The notes beneath the pieces were generated by a model. The model saw nothing but the letters and a program-made list of their open reading frames with translations, searched no databases and was not told the origin of the DNA. DNA of 64,000 nt from [Eubacterium] siraeum (lineage in GTDB: Bacteria > Bacillota > Clostridia > Oscillospirales > Ruminococcaceae). A program made the position numbers and the translations under genes. Below, in pieces: positions 48,577 through 56,302 of the stretch. The stretch spans positions 868,001-932,000 of the forward strand of contig CP102281.1 of the NCBI GenBank assembly GCA_025150425.1. The letters run 5' to 3'. How positions within the stretch are numbered: the stretch's first letter is position 1; every line of letters starts with the position of its first letter.

Positions 48577-48619
48577 AAAAAGCCGTTCACGAGCCGTTTT
48601 TGGTAAGTGGACGGCTTTT
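48577..48619 (+). terminator. terminator of the 57-residue gene
   Basis: AAAAGCCGT..CAC / GTG.ACGGCTTTT with one bulge. Confidence 0.65.
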
Positions 48620-48698
48620 ATCTGTCGGGACTATTATAATCGCCGCTTTTAAAAACAAATATATTCGGCATCAAGCGAATAATAAGGCGAGGGTAGGT

Positions 48699-48727
48699 TT
48701 GACTTTGCGGCGGTATAGTGTTATAAT
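48699..48727 (+). promoter_or_regulatory. promoter of the 101-residue gene
   Basis: TTGACT, 17 bases, TATAAT, 50 bases before the ATG. Confidence 0.8.
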
Positions 48728-48777
48728 TTATTGTACTATCAAGAGATAAAAGCAAGAGATAAAGGCAAGGTGCATTT

Positions 48778-49083
48778 ATGATAACAGGATTGAGAACGAG
48801 AGAGCCGCTCGGATTTACTAAATTCATTGAAATGATTCAGCAGGCTGCCGCAAAAAAGGGAAGCGTGTTTTTCCTTGATTGCAAAGAGGGCCACGAGCAG
48901 GTGAAGAACGGGCTGATTGCGAGCGATTGCAGCGGCTGGCTTGTGCCTGCGGAAGAAGCGGAGGAGTTCAATGCGGAATATATGGATTTCAGCGAGTGCG
49001 ATTGCTGGGATAAGTATTTTGCGTGGGAAACCTGGTACGAGGACGAAAACGGCGAGCTGAAGATAGATGTTTCGGTAGTGTAA
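48778..49083 (+). CDS. 101-residue acidic protein, unknown
   Basis: MITGLRTREPLGFTKFIEMI... with three cysteines (FFLDCKEGH, ASDCSGW, SECDCWDKY) and many Glu/Trp residues near the end. A good promoter and GCAAGGTG site support it as a real gene. No family recognised. Confidence 0.6.
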   Translation: MITGLRTREPLGFTKFIEMIQQAAAKKGSVFFLDCKEGHEQVKNGLIASDCSGWLVPAEEAEEFNAEYMDFSECDCWDKYFAWETWYEDENGELKIDVSVV

Positions 49084-49169
49084 CATTGATTGCAACAGTT
49101 ACAGCAGGTAAATAAAACGCCGTAAAAGCGACAGCGTAAAATAAAAAACGAAAATGTAAATTTTTGTGC

Positions 49170-49198
49170 TTGACAAATGTAAAATTATCTGATATAAT
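49170..49198 (+). promoter_or_regulatory. promoter of second tRNA-Leu(GAG)
   Basis: TTGACA, 17 bases, TATAAT, 14 bases before the tRNA. Confidence 0.9.
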
Positions 49199-49212
49199 AA
49201 ACAAGCTGATTT

Positions 49213-49299
49213 GCGGGGATGCTGGAATCGGCAGACAGGCAAGCTTGAGGTGCTTGTGTCAGTATTGGCGTGTGGGTTCAAGTCCCATTTCCCGCACCA
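49213..49299 (+). tRNA. tRNA-Leu(GAG), second copy
   Basis: 87 nt, identical over its whole length to 4855-4941, anticodon GAG, CCA encoded. The flanking terminator is also shared, but the promoter spacers differ. Confidence 0.93.
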
Positions 49300-49303
49300 G
49301 TGT

Positions 49304-49336
49304 AAAGGACATTCGATTTTCGAGTGTCCTTTATTT
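49304..49336 (+). terminator. terminator of tRNA-Leu(GAG) copy 2
   Basis: Same AAAGGACA/TGTCCTTT hairpin as after the 4.9 kb copy, followed by ATTTTA. Confidence 0.85.
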
Positions 49337-49377
49337 TATATCTCGGCAAATCAGCAAAGCATTATCATCGAAAAAAG

Positions 49378-49548
49378 CCACACTGGAATCGCACGAAATC
49401 TTTGATTTCGTGGTAGAGGAAACTTGTTTCCTCGGCGTGAAATCTATGATTTTGCGGAAGCGGAACTTGTTCCGCAGATTGACAAAGGCAAGCTTGAGGT
49501 GCTTGTGTCAGTATTGGCGTGTGGGTTCAAGTCCCATTTCCCGCACCA
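49378..49548 (+). pseudogene. defective tRNA-Leu(GAG) with two D-loop hairpin units
   Basis: Anticodon arm (GCAAGCTTGAGGTGCTTG), variable arm, T-arm, 3' acceptor strand and CCA are the same as in the intact tRNA. The 5' acceptor strand is lost (AAGCCACACTGG instead of GCGGGGATGCTGG) and two hairpin units fill the D-loop after GGAATCG. The same terminator follows. Confidence 0.7.
49392..49477 (+). repeat. double-hairpin D-loop units, copies 2 and 3
   Basis: Unit 2 (49392-49434): CACGAAATC-TTT-GATTTCGTG and GAGGAAAC-TT-GTTTCCTC. Unit 3 (49436-49477): CGTGAAATC-TAT-GATTTTGCG and GCGGAAC-TT-GTTCCGC. Changes fall in pairs that keep the stems. Confidence 0.8.
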
Positions 49549-49685
49549 GTGTAAAGGACATTCGATTTTCGGGTGTCCTTTATTTTTATTCATAGAAGAT
49601 TTGAAAATCATTAGCATTAAAGACAGTGATAATAGAATCAGAGTTTTCCGATAATGCAGAAGGTGAAGAAATTTTTAAAAAACAC

Positions 49686-49714
49686 TTGACTTTGAAGCTC
49701 CGCTATGATATAAT
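49686..49714 (+). promoter_or_regulatory. promoter of the tRNA-Leu(CAG) cluster
   Basis: TTGACT, 17 bases, TATAAT. It stands before the truncated first copy; the intact tRNA follows about 135 bases later. Confidence 0.8.
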
Positions 49715-49748
49715 ATCAACGTTGACTATTTGGCAACGCATTAAATAT

Positions 49749-49820
49749 GCAGGTGTGGCGGAATTGCGCCAAATCTTTGATTTGGTGGTAGCGGAACTTG
49801 TTCCGCAGGCAGACAGCGCC
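49749..49820 (+). pseudogene. 5' fragment of tRNA-Leu(CAG) with one hairpin unit
   Basis: GCAGGTGTGGCGGAATTG matches the intact tRNA's first 18 bases. Unit 4 (49767-49808, CGCCAAATC-TTT-GATTTGGTG and GCGGAAC-TT-GTTCCGC) follows, then GCAGACAGCGCC, after which the tRNA sequence is lost. Confidence 0.75.
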
Positions 49821-49849
49821 CAATCTAAAGTTGTCAACATATTAAATAC

Positions 49850-49936
49850 GCAGGTGTGGCGGAATTGGCAGACGCGCTAGCTTCAGGTGCTAGTGATCGC
49901 AAGGTCGTGTGGGTTCAAGTCCCGTCACCTGCACCA
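49850..49936 (+). tRNA. tRNA-Leu(CAG)
   Basis: 87 nt; acceptor GCAGGTG/CACCTGC, anticodon loop TTCAGGT (CAG), variable arm GATC-GCAA-GGTC, T-arm GGTTCAAGTCC, CCA encoded. Confidence 0.93.
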
Positions 49937-49938
49937 AG

Positions 49939-49968
49939 ACAAGTCGTAGAAATACGGCTTGTTTTTTT
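49939..49968 (+). terminator. terminator of tRNA-Leu(CAG)
   Basis: ACAAGTCGTA-GAAA-TACGGCTTGT followed by TTTTTT; repeated at 50160-50190 after the next copy. Confidence 0.85.
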
Positions 49969-49989
49969 ATTGCTGATACATTTTAAAAC

Positions 49990-50158
49990 GGCAGTGGCGG
50001 AATTGCACCAAATCTTTGATTTGGTGGTAGCGGAACTTGTTCCACAGCACGAAATCTTCGATTTTGTGGAAGCGGAACTTGTTCCGCAGACAGAGAGCGC
50101 TAGCTTCAGGTGCTAGTGACGCATAGTCGTGTGGGTTCAAGTCCCGTCACCTGCACCA
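49990..50158 (+). pseudogene. defective tRNA-Leu(CAG) with two hairpin units (50006-50089)
   Basis: Three bases are missing from the 5' acceptor strand (GCAGTGGCGG for GCAGGTGTGGCGG). After GGAATTG come unit 5 (50006-50047) and unit 6 (50048-50089), then the anticodon arm CTAGCTTCAGGTGCTAG, a shortened but still paired variable arm (GAC-GCATA-GTC), T-arm and CCA. Confidence 0.72.
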
Positions 50159-50209
50159 AGACAAGTCGTAGAAATACGGCTTGTTTTTTTGCTGATACGT
50201 TTTAAAACA

Positions 50210-50378
50210 GCAGTGGCGGAATTGCACCAAATCTTTGATTTGGTGGAAGCGGAACTTGTTCCGCAGCACAAAATCTTCGATTTCGTGGAAACAGAACTTG
50301 TTCTGCAGACAGAGAGCGCTAGCTTCAGGTGCTAGTGACGCATGAGTCGTGTGGGTTCAAGTCCCGTCACCTGCACCA
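50210..50378 (+). pseudogene. defective tRNA-Leu(CAG) with two hairpin units (50225-50308)
   Basis: Same plan as the preceding copy. Unit 7 (50225-50266) is close to unit 5; unit 8 (50267-50308) has ACAGAAC-TT-GTTCTGC, where a G-C pair is replaced by A-T. Variable arm GAC-GCATGA-GTC. CCA present. Confidence 0.72.
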
Positions 50379-50383
50379 TAACA

Positions 50384-50430
50384 GGACACCAATTTTGATA
50401 CAATGCGTATCTTGATTGGTGTCCGTTTTC
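50384..50430 (+). terminator. terminator after the last tRNA-Leu-like copy
   Basis: GGACACCAAT ... ATTGGTGTCC stem with inner GATAC/GTATC pairing, followed by GTTTTC. Confidence 0.7.
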
Positions 50431-50580
50431 TTTATTCGAAAGTCTTTATTTAATGGGATTTATCGATACAATTTAACGAAAGAAGGCTCTGCTGCGATCT
50501 CAAAACGGTCGCTGCAGAGCCAGTTTGATTTTCTCAGGCTAAACCTTTTAACGATTGGTATGTAGATATGTCCACTTTTT
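50431..50580. other. intergenic with one hairpin
   Basis: Contains a GGCTCTGC ... GCAGAGCC inverted repeat (about 50487-50523), possibly a terminator for the minus-strand glycosidase operon. TATGTCCA occurs twice near 50567 and 50588. No gene seen. Confidence 0.4.
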
Positions 50581-50765
50581 TAGGTGGTATGTCCATATTC
50601 GCATTCACTGTTTCGAAGCCCGTCAATCAGCCTTTGATATATGCTGTCGGCGTACAGATCGTTTTCATACTGAAGTTCACCGAGTGGGCTTAAATTTATG
50701 TCCCGTCTGCAAGCTACAGCTTTACCCAAGTCTGAACACGCCAGAATTGTAGAATAATAGGTCAC
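50580..50765 (-). CDS. possible 61-residue protein, unknown
   Basis: A minus-strand ORF with a GTG start and GAGAGG site, 15 bases after the glycosidase gene. It contains four cysteines (ILACSD, VACRRD, SECEYG) but no recognised domain. It may be a scrap of a larger gene. Confidence 0.3.
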   Translation of the reverse strand: MTYYSTILACSDLGKAVACRRDINLSPLGELQYENDLYADSIYQRLIDGLRNSECEYGHTT

Positions 50766-50780
50766 CTCTCTGGGCGAACA

Positions 50781-52298
50781 TTATTCTATCCCATCCTCAG
50801 CTTTCTTAATTCTAACCGCAAGATACTCCCTTGTGGGCAGATCAATTCTGAAACGTCCCTTAAAACTTCCGACATTCTCAACCGTCATGTTCCATGTGTC
50901 TATAATGTCGACGGTGTATATATTATTATCGTCAATATGATAATATCTGAATCCCGGACGCGAAATCCCGTTATAAAACAGGTGATAACCGGTTTCATCA
51001 GCTAGATTTTCATCTTCCGGAACCACACATAGCTCGTCCCATTCCATGTTTTTGGGTCGCAATCCGCCGTTCGGAGCTTCCTCAAGTATTTTTCGCATAA
51101 AAGCTATTCTTTCCGGGCTGTCACCTTTAAGCTCTCCGCCATGAGACCACCATACCGCCTTATCGTCTATGTAGGTTTCGCCATGACCACCGTAGCCGCC
51201 GCGGCAAAGTGCTTCCCAGAACCTCCGAACAAGCTCTTGCGGCGAAATATTGCCCCACGCATACTGAATATTTCCCTCGTATAGCATTTCGTCAATTACT
51301 ATCGGTTTGCCATAGCTTTTTCTCCACTCTGATGTTCCCTCCGGAGAACGCTGAATGCTACAGTGCGTTATCCATGACTTTGTATGATCGTAAAACTGAT
51401 TACCGTTATGTATTGATCGCAGGTGATCATACGGGTCGCTTTCTACGATTATTTGCGCATATCGTTCCCAGTCCTCAATGCTCTTGTTTTTTATCAGGTC
51501 ATATTCATTAGCAAATGCCCACCATACATTTCTGAAAGCCGAAAACCTTGCCGCTGTGTATTTCAGATAAAGTTCGTTTTGCTCCGGTGTCATTGTTGAA
51601 AAGCCCCAGCGGTCATACGGGTGAAAGAGGATAATATCTGCCTCAATACCCAGCTTTTGAAGCTCGGTGATACAGTATTCAATATGCTGAAAATGTTTGG
51701 GGTTAAACCTCTCAAAATCCCAGTTGTTGCCCTTGGAGTCCGGAGTGTAGCCCCACACATTGTCCTCTGTTATAGCACTTCCGTCAACCGGAGTACCCTC
51801 GTATGGATAAGAGCGCGGCTCACGTGAATTGTAGCAGTAGCTTTTAGGAAATATGCAGAAACGTATCTTGTTGAACGGGGAATTTTTCAGAGTTTCAAGA
51901 GTTTGTGCGATAAGGTCATCGCTTTGCAGATTCCATACATAACAGGTTGTGCCGACAGGATAATAAGGTGTTCCGTCGGAATACTGAAAATGATATTTGT
52001 TATGTACCTTTACGCAACCGTGATTATTTTCAGACGGCGGCGTGACAGAAAAAGTTCCTTCGTATTTACTGTCAGAAAAATTCCCGCAGACCGTAAAATG
52101 GTATTCTTCCTCAAACGATGGCATGAATCTTACTTTGTATATTCCGTTCCCATCGTAAAAACCATTTACGGTTTTGCGCTCGGAATCGCTTTCAAATAGC
52201 GCAGTGATACTGCGTTCCAGGAATGGGTTGCCAGCGGTGGTTCCCTCGGAGCAAAACTCGAAAACGCCCCATTTTTCAACTGATTTTGTATAATTCAT
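50781..52298 (-). CDS. DUF5060/DUF4038-type glycoside hydrolase, cytosolic
   Basis: 505 residues without signal peptide. The N-terminal beta-sandwich (DUF5060-like, about 1-85) precedes a TIM barrel with YFPVGTT-like text (YYPVGTTCYVW), WWAFANEYD near 264 (acid/base Glu) and IVIDEMLYEG near 334 (nucleophile Glu). Related enzymes include GH140-type apiosidases and other plant-glycan hydrolases; the exact substrate is unknown. The start at 52298 follows GGAGGAACCATT. Last gene of the minus-strand operon. Confidence 0.8.
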   Translation of the reverse strand: MNYTKSVEKWGVFEFCSEGTTAGNPFLERSITALFESDSERKTVNGFYDGNGIYKVRFMPSFEEEYHFTVCGNFSDSKYEGTFSVTPPSENNHGCVKVHNKYHFQYSDGTPYYPVGTTCYVWNLQSDDLIAQTLETLKNSPFNKIRFCIFPKSYCYNSREPRSYPYEGTPVDGSAITEDNVWGYTPDSKGNNWDFERFNPKHFQHIEYCITELQKLGIEADIILFHPYDRWGFSTMTPEQNELYLKYTAARFSAFRNVWWAFANEYDLIKNKSIEDWERYAQIIVESDPYDHLRSIHNGNQFYDHTKSWITHCSIQRSPEGTSEWRKSYGKPIVIDEMLYEGNIQYAWGNISPQELVRRFWEALCRGGYGGHGETYIDDKAVWWSHGGELKGDSPERIAFMRKILEEAPNGGLRPKNMEWDELCVVPEDENLADETGYHLFYNGISRPGFRYYHIDDNNIYTVDIIDTWNMTVENVGSFKGRFRIDLPTREYLAVRIKKAEDGIE

Positions 52299-52392
52299 AA
52301 TGGTTCCTCCAATGTCTTTACACATAAACCGACGGACCACTGTGCCGGTGGAATCCGTCGGTTTTGATTTTGAATATCACAGGTAATCTGAT

Positions 52393-54147
52393 TTATGGCG
52401 CTGAATAAGTGAATGTTATTTCCAGCGTCGAAAGTATCTCATTGTCTTTGACGGAAAGAACAGTCGCAGACAGATCGGATTTGTCGCCATCGGCGTGTCT
52501 GCAGTCATCGGGGATAGATGTTACCCACTGGTTATAGAGGTTTACTCTCGTGCAGTTACCGTCGTCGGAACAGGTATATTCCTTGCCGGATAGCTCACGG
52601 ACTTCGCCGTTTACCTTAACCTCATCAATAGAGATAGTATAACCCGGGAAGAACTTCTCGCCGTTGTAAATCCCGAGAGCCGAGAAAAGCACTCCCTTTG
52701 GAATACCGCAATCCGAGAAATCCAGACTGACGGTGTAGGTTCCCTCACCGGTTATCTCAGCATTGTTTGCAACGATACCCAGGGTCATATCCGTCGGGTC
52801 GTACTTGTTGCCGACACAGTACTGAACTGAAGAATCAAGACTCTGGTACATTATCCATGCCACTGCGGTATCATCAGAAGCCGGAATGGATACGCCCGCC
52901 ATAAATTCGTCTTCAGCCGCCTTTGTTGACTTGTCCATTCTCTCCCTTGCGGCAGACTGGATCTCGGAATAATCCTTGCCTTCTTCGGTCGAAGCGCGTC
53001 TGTCGCTGTACAGCTTTGCTATGTTTTCATCGGTAGTTTTTCTGAGGGCCCTTTTGTAAAAATCGCTGCAGTCCCAGAGGACGGGGCAGTAATTATACAG
53101 GTCGCAGTTATCCAGAAGATTGGCGTAAAACTTATCCCTATCGGGTTTATTCGCCGCACCCATAACGGCATATTCGCCTATAACCACGCCGTATCCCAGG
53201 TCTGTGAATTTAGTCAGCATCTGAAAAAGGGAATTCTGCTCCTCATAATCGCCGGGAGTTCCCCACCGTTTTGCATTGCCGTCACTGCAATAGTCCCACG
53301 GCGTGTAATAATGTACTGAAAGCAGAAGCTTGTCCTTTGCAGTGTCCTCCGGCATTTGGTATCTGTCATCGCATGTTTTCCTGAAGTCGGTGTTGTACCC
53401 TGCGATAAGCAGGAATCTGTCTGCATTTTTGCCGCCGGTCGAACGTACCAGCTTAACAAATTCGCTGTTAATTCTGTTCGTTGTTTCGTAGCATTCGTCC
53501 TCGCTGAGAACTCCTTCTGTTCCGGTGACGTCGCTATCGTTGAGTCTGTGACAAAGTTCCTCATTTGCAGATTCAAATATCAGCTTGTAGGAATAATCGG
53601 AAAAATGCTCGCATATCTGCGTCCACATGGACTTATAAAGTGCCATTCCTTTTTCACGAACTGCCTCGTCGCCGGAGCCGAACATTCCCCACCAGCTTCC
53701 GTCCCAGTGTTCATTCAGTATAACATACATATCAGCGTCAAGAGCATAATTGACTACCTCATCGACACGGTTCATGAGCCGCTCGTCAATGGTGTAATCT
53801 CCGCTCTCGTAATTTATGCCATTGGTCCATGCCACAGGAATGCGGAGAGTATCGAAGCCCATAGCTTTCATATCGTCTATCATTTCCCTTGTGGTGACGG
53901 GCTGTCCCCATAGCGTTTCAAAGGAAGTGGGGTCTACCCCTAATTCTACATAGCTTTTGTGGTTGTATGCCTCCAGCGTGTTGCCGAGGTTTATTCCGTT
54001 GCCCATGAGCCGGATAACCTCCGTTGCGGTAAGGTCGTTTCCGGACACATTGTTATCCGTAATACTATTTGTGGTACATCCGTTCAATAACATTGAAATA
54101 ACCAATCCTATGCTTCCTATGATTTTAATAGCAGAAACACGGTTCAT
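52393..54147 (-). CDS. GH5-family cellulase/hemicellulase, lipoprotein
   Basis: 584 residues. A signal peptide with lipobox LLNGC (Cys near 23) anchors it outside the membrane. The GH5 barrel has VILNEHWDG, FESANEEL near 197 (acid/base) and VVIGEYAVMG near 325 (nucleophile). After about 420 a beta-rich C-terminal domain resembles carbohydrate-binding modules. It likely cuts beta-1,4-glucan, mannan or xylan chains. Start at 54147 after GGGAGGATCTTCA. Confidence 0.92.
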   Translation of the reverse strand: MNRVSAIKIIGSIGLVISMLLNGCTTNSITDNNVSGNDLTATEVIRLMGNGINLGNTLEAYNHKSYVELGVDPTSFETLWGQPVTTREMIDDMKAMGFDTLRIPVAWTNGINYESGDYTIDERLMNRVDEVVNYALDADMYVILNEHWDGSWWGMFGSGDEAVREKGMALYKSMWTQICEHFSDYSYKLIFESANEELCHRLNDSDVTGTEGVLSEDECYETTNRINSEFVKLVRSTGGKNADRFLLIAGYNTDFRKTCDDRYQMPEDTAKDKLLLSVHYYTPWDYCSDGNAKRWGTPGDYEEQNSLFQMLTKFTDLGYGVVIGEYAVMGAANKPDRDKFYANLLDNCDLYNYCPVLWDCSDFYKRALRKTTDENIAKLYSDRRASTEEGKDYSEIQSAARERMDKSTKAAEDEFMAGVSIPASDDTAVAWIMYQSLDSSVQYCVGNKYDPTDMTLGIVANNAEITGEGTYTVSLDFSDCGIPKGVLFSALGIYNGEKFFPGYTISIDEVKVNGEVRELSGKEYTCSDDGNCTRVNLYNQWVTSIPDDCRHADGDKSDLSATVLSVKDNEILSTLEITFTYSAP

Positions 54148-54179
54148 TGAAGATCCTCCCAAATTATGATTTTCTCACC

Positions 54180-56291
54180 TTAATCAAGGATAAGCCCACT
54201 TATTTCAAGATTGTAGGTTATTGATGTAAAGGGAACTTCCTCACCGTTTTTTATGAGCGCAAAACGGTAGCCTATCCAGTCGACAGTTGTTTTTGCGGCA
54301 ACTATTCCGCATTCCTTGGTGCCGTAAATCACGGAACCTATCTCAGCGCCCATCCAGCCGTTAGCAAGTCCATTTGCGGAGCCGCTTGTCGGGTCAAGCT
54401 CTGCGTTTACAGGGACTTCAACGATACCGTTTTCCGTTTCAAGACCTACGGACTTGACAAGCACCTTGTATTTCGCATCCGGATCAACGTTGATGAAACC
54501 GAAGTTAAGCAACTCGCTCTCTTTTTCAAATGAGGTGGACTTCACGGAATACTCACCGTCACCGGTCATTTCGACATATGCCGACGGACTAGGACCGGGA
54601 TTTACAGCCTGCCCGGTAAGTATAAGAGTTTCGTACTTTATCTCGGTATCTGAGATGTTCTCCTCGGGACGGAGTTCCTCGTTGCCCTTTGTGAACTGCC
54701 ACGATCTCAGTTCAATATCCGCACCGGAAAATACCAGATAGATATTGTGATTTCTGCCGTCAAACTTACTGAATTCAGTAGAACGAACCTTAGCATAATC
54801 AGCGTTGTCAAATTCAATGAAAGATACTGCCTTGCCGGAAATGCTGTCAAGGCGAACCTCGATTCTGCCCTTGCCTTTAACATCAGCGGTGAAAGCGGAA
54901 GCGCCATAACCGAAATCCGCACCTCTTACATAGGTCCATGCGCCGTTTGCCTTGCTCTTTGCGGCAGGGTCGTTACCATCGGTGTAACCTATATCGGCAG
55001 ACGTAAACATAACTGCGCCGCTGTTTTCAGCGTAGGGGTCAAGAAGCTTTATCTGAGATACGCCCTGACGCGTTGCGGCAGTTATCGGGATCTCTCCGTC
55101 AGCCGCATTCATCGGGAGATAATCAACCATAATGCTGCGGTAACCTGCTGTGCCGCCTGTCAGTTCTTCAAGAAGGAGCGTGTGGTGGACGATGTAGTTC
55201 GTTCCCTGAAACTCGCAGAAATGCGTGTGATTGTTGCCCCAGCGCATTCCGGATTCGCCGTTGGCATTCTGACCGGAATTGTAGAAATATGCACCCTTGT
55301 ATTCCCAGCTGTTTGCGTCGAGGGGAGTTTTTGTGGTCATGTATGCCATACTGCATGTAGGCGGCTCAGGAATGTCCTTGCGGTCCCACTTGCTGCGGTT
55401 CTGCCAGTCGTTGCAGTAGGTGTAATAATAGGTGCCGTCGATGTAATTCAGCTCGCTTGCCTCCAAGAAATACGGGGCGTCAATAGAAACGAACTCGCTG
55501 TCAAACGAAAGCATATCCGCACCCAGACGTGCTACCTTAGGCACATTGGTATGTACAACACCGCCGTCTGCAGCATTTCCGCCGCCAAAAGTAAGCCAGC
55601 CTGTGCCGTTTTCATCAATGCAGACGCCCGGATCGAACGGCGCAGGGCAATTCTCAAGGCCCGGCATATTCTGATAAACCAGCGGTTCGCCGAGAGGGTC
55701 AGACCACGGACCTACCGGGTCGGTGGAGGTAATAACTCCCACACCGCCGCCACCGTTGGAGAAGTACAGATAGAAGTGCGTAAGACCGTCTTCCTCAACG
55801 CGGGAAGCAATTGACGGTGCCCATGAATTTGTTATCCACGGCGCTATTTTGTCGACCTCTATCCTGCCGTGATATATCCAGTTTACCATATCATCGGTGG
55901 AAAATACCACAAGCGATTTGATATGGGCGTAGTCGTTCTTTGTTCCCTCTTCCGACTGCTGTTGGTCGTTCGTGCCGTAAACGTAAAGCCTTCCGTTATA
56001 TTCCACCGCGGTGGGATCGGCGCAGAATATACTCGGCGAAATGGGATTGGCGTTACGCTCGTTTTTGTAGACATTTCCGCTTACCTCGTCGATTATTATT
56101 CCGTTATTAAGGCTGTCGATTATTGTTTCGTTGTCAGGTTTGTCGCTTGTTTCCGCTTTGCTCACACTGTCTACGCTGTCGGCAGAGCTTTCTGTCTGCA
56201 CAGGTGAATCATTCAAGCCGTTCTGCTCGGAACAGCCGGAAACAAGCAGCATAGCCGCTGTACAAATCAAAGCCGTTATCTTCTTGTTCAT
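54180..56291 (-). CDS. GH43-family lipoprotein with CBM6-like domain
   Basis: 703 residues. Lipobox LLVSGC (Cys near 20). The five-bladed GH43 domain shows FCADPTAVEYNGRLYVYG (base Asp), SWAPSIASR, FDPGVCIDENGTG and FLEASELNYIDG (acid Glu). A CBM6-like domain (about 425-530) and a further beta domain to 703 follow. GH43 enzymes remove arabinose or xylose from arabinoxylan. Start at 56291 after AAAGGAGTAATT. The catalytic part is closely related to the next gene, suggesting duplication. Confidence 0.92.
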   Translation of the reverse strand: MNKKITALICTAAMLLVSGCSEQNGLNDSPVQTESSADSVDSVSKAETSDKPDNETIIDSLNNGIIIDEVSGNVYKNERNANPISPSIFCADPTAVEYNGRLYVYGTNDQQQSEEGTKNDYAHIKSLVVFSTDDMVNWIYHGRIEVDKIAPWITNSWAPSIASRVEEDGLTHFYLYFSNGGGGVGVITSTDPVGPWSDPLGEPLVYQNMPGLENCPAPFDPGVCIDENGTGWLTFGGGNAADGGVVHTNVPKVARLGADMLSFDSEFVSIDAPYFLEASELNYIDGTYYYTYCNDWQNRSKWDRKDIPEPPTCSMAYMTTKTPLDANSWEYKGAYFYNSGQNANGESGMRWGNNHTHFCEFQGTNYIVHHTLLLEELTGGTAGYRSIMVDYLPMNAADGEIPITAATRQGVSQIKLLDPYAENSGAVMFTSADIGYTDGNDPAAKSKANGAWTYVRGADFGYGASAFTADVKGKGRIEVRLDSISGKAVSFIEFDNADYAKVRSTEFSKFDGRNHNIYLVFSGADIELRSWQFTKGNEELRPEENISDTEIKYETLILTGQAVNPGPSPSAYVEMTGDGEYSVKSTSFEKESELLNFGFINVDPDAKYKVLVKSVGLETENGIVEVPVNAELDPTSGSANGLANGWMGAEIGSVIYGTKECGIVAAKTTVDWIGYRFALIKNGEEVPFTSITYNLEISGLILD

Positions 56292-56302
56292 AATTACTCC
56301 TT

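Noticed and set aside
49378-50378. CRISPR-like repeats
   Set aside because: Spacing and unit structure are tRNA-like with hairpin inserts; there are no unique equal-length spacers and no cas genes.
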